From the NCBI GenBank assembly GCA_025201865.1, contig MU603026.1:10638-25154 (forward strand): a DNA stretch of 14,517 nt, written 5' to 3'. Under the pieces are notes generated by a model. It had not been told where the DNA came from. It saw nothing but the letters and a program-made list of their open reading frames with translations, and did not search any database. Made by a program: the position numbers and the translations under genes. Source of the DNA: Ramicandelaber brevisporus (taxonomy: Eukaryota; Kickxellomycota; Ramicandelaberales; Ramicandelaberaceae). This document shows positions 6,961 through 14,517 of the stretch, in pieces (positions within the stretch are counted from its first letter, which is position 1; each line of letters begins with the position of its first letter).

Positions 6961-9259
6961 TTAGAGGAAGGATTGAGAGAATGATCTAGTTTGCAAATTC
7001 TGTTTCTGTTGTAATTCCAATTGCTGAAGTTGCTGTTGTTGTTGTTGAAGCATCAGTTCATATTGCTGCTGTGGCGTTAAATTCTGTGCTGGTTGCTGTG
7101 CTAGCTGCTGTTGTGGCTGTTGTGGCTGTTGCGGCTGTGGTTGAATAGAGTTAGATTGCTGTGGCGTTATTGAAGAGAATGAATGAGGGGATGACTGAGC
7201 CAATTGAGATAAGGTGGCAGGCTGAGATGGACGCTGGAGTTGCTGTGGCTGGCTGAACGGATTCAATGAACTGAATGGATTATTAGATGAGCTTGCACTG
7301 GCTGCTGATACAGTTGCAAATGGATTATTACTGTTTATATTGCCATTACCGCTATGACCATTGTGATTAGTGTGTCCAAATGAAGGAGTCAGTGAAGCTG
7401 GAGTTTGCTGAGGTTGCTGAACTTGTTGAGCTGGTGCAAATGGATCTAGGAAAGCAAGTGGATCTCCTGCTGTAGGTGCTCTTCCAACTTGTCTCGAGGC
7501 TGGTTCAACCACCATTGAAGACGCTGCCATTGGCATAGTGTTACTAGTATAAACTGCACTATTTGAGTTGACATTGAAGAGTGCTTGTTGCTGTGGCTGT
7601 GGCTGTGGCTGAGAGAACGCTGCAAATGGGTTTGAGTTAAATGCGTTACTGTTGTTAATGATTGCCTGTTGCTGTTGCTGCTGTTGTGGTTGCTGCAGTT
7701 GCAGTTGTTGAGTTGGAGATGGAGCAGGAAGAGTAGATAAGTCGATAAATTTGTTTCCAGCACGAATTATCGTAGACTCTGGAGTTGCAGTATGGATGGA
7801 AGAAGCGTCACCGTTTACAGAAGGTGCACCAAATGCCCAGGCTTCATCAGCTGCTGCATTGTCTGCTGATTGATCAGCCTCGATACTAGCAAAGAAGTCA
7901 ATCAAATTCTGCTGAGCATTTCCTCCACTTGATTGTTGCTGCTGTGGTTGTTGCGGTTTCTGCTGAGATGGTTGTGGAGCACTTGATGAACTAGCCAAAT
8001 CTCCAAATGCCGCATCAAATGCTGATAGAGGATCTGGTGCAGCACCAGCCGCTGTAGCCCTTGCTGGAAGCGGTGGCTGAGCTGATGATGACGTCGATGG
8101 AATATCAAATGCAGCTGCAAAGTCATCCTCAGCAGTTGTTCTCGATGTCGCAGTTCGTTTCATAGCTGACGGTGCTGGGGCTGAAGTCTTCTGAGGCACT
8201 GGCGGAGGAGATCCGTTAGAGGCAGGCGCATTCAACACAGCGGCTCTCTGTGCCTGAGGTGTATTGTAGTATTCTTCCAAGGCAACAGCTAATGACAATG
8301 GGGCATGTTTAGGAGATGGAATCTCACCGCCAAATCTCGGCACCATTCTTGCCAATCGCAGATATTCAGAAACTCTCTCAGTGATTCTCACAAACCGCTT
8401 GTACAGCTCCAATGCTCTCTTCATGTCATCATCGTTCATTTCAAAATAGCTCTTCAGTATTCTAATCACACCTTCATTCATAACCTGGAACAATCTCAGC
8501 AAGTCTCTAACCAAATACCTAAATGCACTAAATGTAACCTCATTATTGATATCCTCCAGTGGCACTTGGACTTTGACCAAAGAGTGGATTTGCTTCTGAA
8601 CGGATGCAGTCTCATGCAGCAATCCCTTCGTGGTCCATTTGCTACGTGCGTTGTAAATGTTGGAGTTTGCTGGAGTTCTCTCTCTGACAAAGTCTATCTT
8701 AACATCTCGAAACAGTGCAACTTTATCAGAGAGATACTGAGAGTAGGCGGCAATGATGCGTGCCTGGCTAATGTTGCCCATGCTATGCTGAACGGATTCT
8801 GTGAACCGCTTTGGATCGAGCAGATGTGGCCGATTGCCAAGATGAGAGTAAACACGCTCCGTGTTGCTCTGGGTGAGCATAATGTGAATAAGAATAAGAG
8901 TTTTCAGCGCAACCACCCAGCTGCCCTCGGATAAACGCTGTTCAATACGAGTAAAGAGCTCATCCATCGTAATATTGCCAGTCCATGTCAACGACATTAT
9001 AGCTGTTTGTAGTGTCCACGCAATAAAGATTGTACATACACAGATGCAGATGCAGATACAGTTTAATGTCAGTATATATCATCATTCTTGCTGCTAGTAT
9101 TGCTACTACTAGTATTGCTACTCTTTCTGTGAATCTCTGTGCAGACTGCTGTTCTCTCGTAGATTGCGCAGCTTTGCGAAAGGGAAACGTACTCTCGACA
9201 TGCTTCTGCTTCGGATGAACCAGATCGCGGTTCGTAGCCTTGACAACTGCCTTCTCCAT
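6961..9259 (-). CDS. YAP1801-like: AP180/CALM-type clathrin assembly protein (ANTH domain), two exons
   Basis: The model joins 9193-9259 and 6961-9002 (minus strand) to give 702 aa. AP180/CALM proteins bind PtdIns(4,5)P2 through the ANTH domain and recruit clathrin and R-SNAREs at endocytic sites. The ANTH domain covers about residues 1-272. Exon 1 encodes its first 22 residues, including the lipid-binding basic cluster K7 and PKQKH (16-20). Exon 2 continues with helices containing EGSWVVALKTLILIH. The tail is disordered and Gln/Pro/Ser/Asn-rich. It carries four EH-domain-binding NPF motifs (about 480-482, 582-584, 597-599, 603-605), a DPF (about 542-544) and LIDFF (about 389-393), a weak clathrin-box candidate. 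Several poly-Gln runs use mixed CAG/CAA codons. Starting at the ATG at 8997 would remove the start of ANTH and the lipid site, so the spliced model is preferred. Confidence 0.95.
7018..7145 (-). repeat. Poly-Gln coding repeat in the AP180 tail (C-terminal block)
   Basis: CAG/CAA-rich tracts, interrupted by Pro and Leu, encode Gln-rich segments near the C terminus. A second block lies at about 7590-7705. Mixed codons imply lower slippage than a pure CAG run. Confidence 0.8.
9003..9192 (-). other. Intron 1 of the AP180 gene (190 nt, phase 1)
   Basis: The donor is GAGA|GTACGT at 9192 and the acceptor ACAAACAG|CTATA at 9003. Splicing restores a junction codon ACT (Thr23), and the residue count between the KHVE and SWVV motifs then equals that in human CALM (29 residues, by my alignment from memory). 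A branch-point-like CTGAC lies at 9068-9072, about 65 nt before the acceptor. Without splicing the two parts are in different frames. The intron also holds a 15-bp tandem duplication (9093-9107 and 9108-9122, one mismatch). Confidence 0.9.
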
Positions 9260-9601
9260 CGCCCTTCAACCTCGTTCTCTGTCGCTCTGTCGCTCTGTCT
9301 TGGCTGCGCTACAAAAGTATGAAAGTTCAGTCAAAGTAATATTGCACGAGAGAAAAAGAGAGAGAAAGAGACTGGCTAGCGCTGGATTCGGCAACAAAAA
9401 ATAATTTAGTAACCGCTCTGCTGACATTGCTTGCTCGTATCCAGCATGCACACGCATTCAAATCATCTTGACTGATATGATCAAGCTGTTCGCTGCATGA
9501 GCGCAACATCAAACGTCATTCTGACTTGTTGTCCTTTGTTATAAATGAAAAATGTGTTTGAAAAGGAAGAAAATGAAGTAAAAAGGTGACTTGTGTGATG
9601 C
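9260..9601. promoter_or_regulatory. AP180 promoter and IFRD 3' flank
   Basis: This 342-bp gap holds no credible gene. A 24-nt pure purine run on the plus strand (9348-9371) reads as a CT tract on the AP180 coding strand, about 90-110 nt upstream of its ATG. A TCGCTCTG-type short repeat lies at about 9280-9298. The part near 9540-9600 is the IFRD 3' flank; no clear AATAAA was seen there. Confidence 0.5.
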
Positions 9602-11083
9602 TTATTGACGACCATCGTCAATGACTTCACGACGTTCTCTGCGTGAGGTTCTGCTATGTCTGTCCGCAATGGATCTCTGCTTGGCCAGATCCGATCTCGA
9701 ATGCACCACGATTCTCGGCACAATCTCTACACCGTCTCCAGCTCTGTCGCCTTTTCTTCCACCTACAACTCCATCTTCCTGCTTAGGTGACGATTTGTCA
9801 AACTCAACGCCAAATGTGTCTTGCACAAATGGATTGTCGTAGAAGTGCACATGGAATCCAGCATCCAGCACATCGCGCAGTCCGTTCAGCCGATGGATCA
9901 GTCTCCAATCTGTAAACGTGATCATACGCGTGCGAATCTTGATTCGAACCGATGGCGATTCGTGAGATTCGACGGTGGCCAGAATGTCGCGGAATGCGGA
10001 GCGCTGCAATGCAGTGTCGCGGAGAGAGACGTATTGCTCGCGGGTGTCAACCAGCTCGTAAAGGGTGTCAATGAGCGAAGAGTGGCGAGTGTGCTTGGAG
10101 AGGGCCATGCGACGGTCCTGGGAAGCGGAGCGCAGGATGCTGTACATGAGACCAATGTTTTCACCGCTGGCAACTCTGACATCGGTGGAAGAGTGTGACA
10201 GCAGAGCGATGTGCTTGTCAATGGCAGCTTCATAGTGAGTGCGAGCGGCATCAGAGTCAGCATCGAGAGTCGAGTACACCAGACCAAATGCACTCAGCAG
10301 GGCGGTGGTCACCTCGGCAGGGACATGGGTGGACAGTGGGCGAAGCTGCTCAACGCACAGTGTCAGCAGCGCATCAACATTAGTTGGAGACTGGAGATCC
10401 GCCGTCACAAAGCATGCAGTTGCCAGTGCCCGAATGAGAGAAGGCAGCACCTTGGCCACGTCGTTTGGATGCCAGTTTTCACCAATGATTGCTGCACGCA
10501 GTACTTGTGCCACTTCTTCATAAAGTGGCATTGTTTCCAAATCACCAGTTGCCAATTCCTCCAGGTCGTCGGCCAGTGTCACAAACCACAATGCCACCAA
10601 CGAAGCTGCGTTCACGACTTCGTCAAGAAGCTTGTCGTTTCTGATGTTGGTGAATCCACAGGTAATACGCTTGATGGTCTTTACTGCTTCTTCCAGTACA
10701 GTTTCTCTGTTGTCATCCATAGCTTCTGCAGCCCAGTTATGCTTGAGCAGTCCACTGAGTCTCTTTAGTGCTTCAGCTTTGTCGCTGTTGCGCTTGTCGG
10801 CAATTCTCTCGAGCTGCTGCTGAATTGCACCGGTGAGCTGAGCGCCGTGAACATCTTGCACTGTCCACGTTTTCGGTTTGTACTCTTCTCCACGCCACGC
10901 GTCTGGATTCTGCTCCAAAAATGCATCCAGTTCACTGTACTTGATGGAGGCGGAAACGAGTGGAGTATCGAGAGTGGGTGTGCTGCTGCGGCTGTTGCCG
11001 GCGGTTGAAGAGGAGTGCTTTGCAATGCGCTTTTGCGGCGCGTTGATACGGACGCCTGCGCTTGAACGTGTTCGCACGAACAT
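9602..11083 (-). CDS. IFRD-family protein (interferon-related developmental regulator)
   Basis: The 493-aa product has the helical HEAT/ARM-like IFRD domain. Animal IFRD1/2 act as transcriptional co-regulators in the nucleus, and IFRD2 binds inactive ribosomes; the role of fungal members is poorly known, so I assign no precise function. Residues 1-45 are basic, Ser/Thr-rich and likely disordered. Conserved features include SLVALWFVTLADDLEEL (161-177), VRVASGENIGLMY (302-314), RSAFRDILATVE (361-372) and the C-terminal IFRD block LRDVLDAGFHVHF...PFVQDTFG (402-425). The tail (about 440-493) is polar and Arg-rich. The frame is open upstream to 11308, but the ATG at 11083 is chosen because the extra 75 codons translate a repeat-bearing UTR (GTGA run) and do not resemble the family. 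The sequence after ATG (MFVRTRSS) fits an ordinary start. Confidence 0.92.
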   Translation of the reverse strand: MFVRTRSSAGVRINAPQKRIAKHSSSTAGNSRSSTPTLDTPLVSASIKYSELDAFLEQNPDAWRGEEYKPKTWTVQDVHGAQLTGAIQQQLERIADKRNSDKAEALKRLSGLLKHNWAAEAMDDNRETVLEEAVKTIKRITCGFTNIRNDKLLDEVVNAASLVALWFVTLADDLEELATGDLETMPLYEEVAQVLRAAIIGENWHPNDVAKVLPSLIRALATACFVTADLQSPTNVDALLTLCVEQLRPLSTHVPAEVTTALLSAFGLVYSTLDADSDAARTHYEAAIDKHIALLSHSSTDVRVASGENIGLMYSILRSASQDRRMALSKHTRHSSLIDTLYELVDTREQYVSLRDTALQRSAFRDILATVESHESPSVRIKIRTRMITFTDWRLIHRLNGLRDVLDAGFHVHFYDNPFVQDTFGVEFDKSSPKQEDGVVGGRKGDRAGDGVEIVPRIVVHSRSDLAKQRSIADRHSRTSRRERREVIDDGRQ

Positions 11084-11794
11084 TGCTGCTGCTGAGTAAT
11101 ACGCTTTTGTGTTTGTGAGTGAGTGAGTGAGTGTGTGTAAAAGTAGTTGAGAGTTCAAACAGAAAGTTGGTTGCTGACGGAAGCGACGCCAAGCCGGAGA
11201 ATTTATACGATTTCGAGTGGTCAAAAGTTGAACGAACCGCTGCGGAGGTTGGGTGTGGTTGGCAGTCCGCAGTAGTACAAAAAAAACGACTGCGCAGCAG
11301 GAGAGCACTCCCCAGACAACCTGGTCAACGCTTCACGTATTCCCTCCGCCAGTATCGATTTCAACAATGGGCCAGGTCGACTGCGGGCTGCGGCATGCTG
11401 GGATTATTAAGAGAGTTCCTTTCTATCTTTCTTTTTTTGAATAACCTTTTTTGATTAAAATGATAATGAAGAGGATGATCAAGAAAATAAGCAACAAAAA
11501 CCAACGGAAGAAGAGAAAGCAAGACAAAACAAAACGAGACAAAAGAGAACAAAACCCTCCAAAAGAGATGACGACAAAATGGTGGTGGATAGAGGAGGCG
11601 GACACACTGAGAACACTTGCAATGAGAGATGGCAACAACGAAAGATAAAGCAACCTAAAATAATAATAAAAAGAGTTAGAGATGTAGAAGAAGAGTACAA
11701 TAAGTGAAATCAAACAAACCAAACCAAACTAAATCGAAACAAACAAATCAACAAGCGCACCAAAAAAAAAACACACACACATGATGGAGACTGG
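11084..11794. other. 711-bp intergenic: IFRD promoter/5' UTR and trehalase 3' flank
   Basis: No credible gene was found. It contains a GTGA/GT repeat (11115-11138). From about 11460 to 11780 it has a strongly T-poor, A/G-rich plus strand, meaning a T/C-rich minus strand on the coding strand of both neighbours. A homopolymer A run next to a CA dinucleotide repeat (about 11762-11780) lies just past the trehalase stop. A Lys/Arg-rich open frame at 11451-11648 (+) looks like a product of base composition. Confidence 0.6.
11115..11138 (+). repeat. (GTGA)n / (GT)n microsatellite in the IFRD 5' region
   Basis: The run of GTGA units passes into GT dinucleotides, 30-55 bp upstream of the IFRD start. 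On the transcribed strand it would be a CA/CT-rich 5' UTR segment. Confidence 0.85.
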
Positions 11795-14517
11795 TTAATG
11801 GGACGAAGCCAGAGCAGCGGCGGCCATCGGATTGCCAGCTTCATCGCTGCTTGAAGCACCTGACATCGACGCAGTGCTCTCCGTGGTTAGGGGACCAATC
11901 GGCGTAGCCAGTTTGTTAAACAACACATCCGTTGGAGTCAGCGTTCCCAAGGCGCGTCTCATGTGCTGTGTCAAATAGGTCAGTCCCAGCTGGTACGACG
12001 AATTCATCCATCCGAATCCTTCACGCGGAACCAGCTTGAAATCAGTTCCGACATTTCCATATTCAACGTGGAACAAGTGCGTCATTTCAACGACATCAAA
12101 CTTTTCTGGAACAACACCATTGAAATCAACAAAGGCGCGAGTGATCGTGAGGAGCCAGCGATACGCGACTTTCTGGGCAATGTGCTGGAAACCATAGTTG
12201 CAGAGACCTTGCCAGGCCATGATCTGATGTGGAGCCCAGCCGTATGGATAGTCCCATTGACGGTTCGGGCGATCCAGCGAGATGGGACCGCGAGACTCCT
12301 CGGTACCACAGACAAGGCCACCCATGACCTCAAACTTCTGAAGAATGGTCTCGACAACACGGCCGGCACGGTGCGGCGGAACGCACTGAGCCCACAGCGC
12401 GTAGATACCGGTGACGGACTCGTAGCCACTCTGCTCGCGCTGCTTGGTGTCGTAGTCGAAATAGAGACCAACTTCCTCGTTCCAGCAGTACTTGTCAATG
12501 GCACGAACACGGTCTTCGGCGCGCTTGAACCACTCGGCACTGTTGCTCTGAACAATCGTAACGCCATCCGGTCCAACGCATTCAAACTTGTCGCCAAACA
12601 TGTCACGAACGGTGTTGCCAATATCCATCTCGTACTTGTACAGCAGCGAGTTGAGATCAATCGTGGCCAAGTCAGCACAGCGCTTGTCCAATCTGTACGA
12701 CGTGTCATGTCCAGACTCGCGGACGGCACGATCGTGCACAAAGTACTCATCAAGCTCCTCTGAGACCGCGGTGCCAGCATTGTACATGTCCTTGTACTCG
12801 TCCAGAGTGACGCCAATCTTGTTGGCATGCGGCATCAGCACATGGTCAAAGTGAGTCGACTCGGTCTCCGGAGGAATACCAAGACCACCTGGACGGAAAC
12901 GAGACAGTCCAGTGCGCTTGTCAAGACGAGGCTCGGCCATCCACACAGTGTGGTACTCCTTGACAGCAGCACGCATGGCGTTGCTGAGCCACTTCTTGTT
13001 CTCATCGGCAGTGTTTGCAGGCAGGTGGCGATACACACTGAGCGCCATATCCGTCAAAAATGGAGGCTGAGAACGCACCAAGTAATAGCTGCGGTTGGCA
13101 TTGAGAATCTTGCCGTAGTGTTCAATCTCGTATATAAAGTGATCAACCATGGGCTGCGCCAAATCAAGACGTCCATCGTTCAACAAGCCCAGTGCTTCAA
13201 AGTACGAGTCCCATCCATACATTTCATTGTAGCGACCGCCAGGAACCACAAACGGCAGTGGCTCGTACGCAGCCGGAGAGTTGTCAGCTGGATCGGCACT
13301 CGGAATGCGATGCAGTGCCAATGCAAGAATGCCTGGCTTGGTGTTGATGTCCTTTACGAACTGATCGGTAATCTTCTCTGGCAAACGCACCACCTGCAAT
13401 CCCAAATGTGGCCGATCGCGTGACACTTGACAGTAATACTCATACGCAATGTCATCGTTGTATGGCACATAGATGCGAGCAGTGTTATCAGCACCTCTGT
13501 TCTTTGGATCATTGCAGATAATCTCAATGCCATTGGCATCCATTCTTCTAGTCAATCCATCCCAGAACTGATAGCGAATCATGCGGCTCAATCGACTCAC
13601 TGGATTCTCATTCAGTCTCGCCTCATCGATGATAATGTAGCGGCGGCCGTAATCTTTGGCAAGAGCAAGCTCCTGAAGCAGGTTGGCCAGCATGTACGTG
13701 CCCCGAATGTCGTACTTGTTGAAGCCTTGAGAATCGGCCGTGCCAACCTTGAGAACCTTGGGACCCATATCTTTGACGGTAATTTGCATATCACCATCGG
13801 TGTCTTCCTGGGCGAGAATGGCTTGGACAGTCTCTTCCACATTGATGAGGAACTTGCGCGGCTTGGTTGAGGATGAATCGTGCGAGCCTCTGCGTGCCAG
13901 TTTGGTCTGGTTTACACCGCTCGCACCGCTTGAGCCCGAGCCAATTCCAGTTGCGCCGGCAGAGGACGAAGTTGTAATCGATGAGGTGCCTTGACTGTTG
14001 GACGCCGCCTTCTGTGGAGTGCTGCCTCCGTACTGTAAAAGAACAAAACAAAAACAAAACAAAAAGCAACAAAAAGTGCCGAAAGGAACATGAGTTAGTG
14101 TTAAGATAATCAAATATACAGTAAATGTATGATGTCAGTGAAATGATGCTGATCATAACAATGTGGATAACTTGCATAGACATCCCTTTTCGCTCCGAAA
14201 CACAGGAACCCTGTCCAAAAAAGTGCGCAGTACACAAACGCAGCGGCAGTAGCAGCAACTGCAAAAACAGTAACAACAGTAACTGCAACTGCGAAAAAGA
14301 AAGTGGTCACGGCTGGATACGATAATCGATTACATCAAAGAGATGCATTGCGATCTGCATTGATCAATGTGCCAAAGAGGAAAGAAAGAAACAGAGGAGG
14401 AACTGTGGTTTCACTTACCAAGTTGACCGGACGTGTTCTGAACAAGAGGTTCTGCTGCTCCGTGTAGTACTCCCGGGCCGGAGCATACACGTTGCGCGGG
14501 GAATGGTCGTCGTCAAT
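11795..14517 (-). CDS. NTH1-like: Neutral (cytosolic, regulated) trehalase, GH37; 5' end beyond window
   Basis: The enzyme hydrolyses trehalose to two glucose molecules in the cytosol, mobilising reserves after stress or during germination. The visible model joins 14419-14517 and 11795-14032, giving 33 + 745 residues; the true start is to the right of 14517. Exon 1 carries the conserved fungal N-terminal segment (AREYYTEQQNLLFRTRPVNL). Exon 2 has a Ser/Gly-rich linker, a PKA-type site RRGS (13883-13894) and a calcium-binding EF-like loop DTDGDMQITVKD (13769-13804). GH37 signature 1, PGGRYNEMYGWDSYF, is at 13199-13243 and signature 2, QWDYPYGWAP, at 12230-12259. The likely acid Asp lies in ESGHD (12704-12718) and the likely base Glu in EKFD (codon 12104-12106). 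All catalytic elements look intact. By analogy with yeast Nth1, PKA phosphorylation and 14-3-3 binding would activate it. The C-terminal tail is Ala/Ser-rich. Confidence 0.97.
14033..14418 (-). other. Intron of the neutral trehalase gene (386 nt, phase 0)
   Basis: The donor is TTG|GTAAGT at 14418 and the acceptor TTTTACAG|TAC at 14033. A branch-point-like CTAAC (14094-14098) lies about 60 nt before the acceptor and is followed by a long T-rich tract. The join keeps frame (RPVNL | YGGST). The intron also contains a CAG/AAC-rich low-complexity block (about 14236-14292). No gene was seen inside it. Confidence 0.92.

Noticed and set aside
8305-8934. 209-aa plus-strand frame antisense to the AP180 ANTH domain
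   Set aside because: It is a shadow of the conserved ANTH coding sequence on the minus strand.
11084-11308. 75-residue N-terminal extension of the IFRD protein
   Set aside because: The region contains the GTGA repeat and UTR-like sequence and lacks resemblance to the family. An in-frame ATG at 11083 gives a normal protein.
11451-11648. Lys/Arg-rich 65-aa plus-strand frame
   Set aside because: It follows from the A/G-rich, T-poor composition, with no family resemblance; stops follow soon after.
11963-12763. 266-aa plus-strand frame antisense to trehalase
   Set aside because: It lies wholly inside the conserved trehalase catalytic domain and resembles no family; it arises from codon bias of the real gene.
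14033-14113. Hydrophobic Phe/Cys/Leu leader in frame with trehalase
   Set aside because: It translates the intron polypyrimidine tract. The splice acceptor at 14033 and the upstream exon at 14419-14517 explain it better.
1-14517. Search for CRISPR arrays, transposon ends, tRNA or rRNA genes
   Set aside because: By eye I found no spaced direct repeats, terminal inverted repeats with a transposase, tRNA T-loop motif in a cloverleaf context, or rRNA-like sequence.

Overview
The window is nuclear DNA of a eukaryote, most likely a fungus. The neutral trehalase on the right has the fungal N-terminal layout (conserved N-terminal segment, RRxS phosphorylation site, EF-hand-like calcium loop, GH37 catalytic domain). 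Genes are tightly packed and intron-poor, with few, short GT-AG introns. An early-diverging (chytrid-like) lineage fits this style, but the sequence does not prove it. I see no bacterial, viral or mobile-element content.

Layout, left to right. PEX1, the peroxisomal AAA+ ATPase (9-3200, +), converges on TIM13, a mitochondrial small Tim chaperone (3280-3531, -). TIM13 is head-to-head with an unrecognised polytopic membrane protein of 560 aa (3764-5446, +). A possible, extremely acidic 123-aa protein follows (5640-6011, -), divergent from a NudC/CS-domain protein (6179-6859, +). NudC converges on an AP180/CALM-type clathrin adaptor (6961-9259, -, two exons). Next come an IFRD-family HEAT-like protein (9602-11083, -) and a neutral trehalase (11795 to beyond the right edge, -, at least two exons).

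Two gene models only become correct after splicing. AP180 has a 67-nt first exon (9193-9259) that carries the phosphoinositide-binding start of the ANTH domain, joined across a 190-nt intron. Trehalase has a first visible exon at 14419-14517, joined across a 386-nt intron. In both cases the unspliced open frame would give a false N terminus.

The genes do not form a pathway. They are housekeeping genes of peroxisome import, mitochondrial import, dynein/chaperone function, endocytosis, transcriptional co-regulation and trehalose breakdown. I found no CRISPR array, transposon, tRNA/rRNA gene or evident new multi-gene system. The least explained items are the 560-aa membrane protein, the 38% Asp/Glu small ORF, and a strongly strand-asymmetric intergenic tract near 11460-11780.
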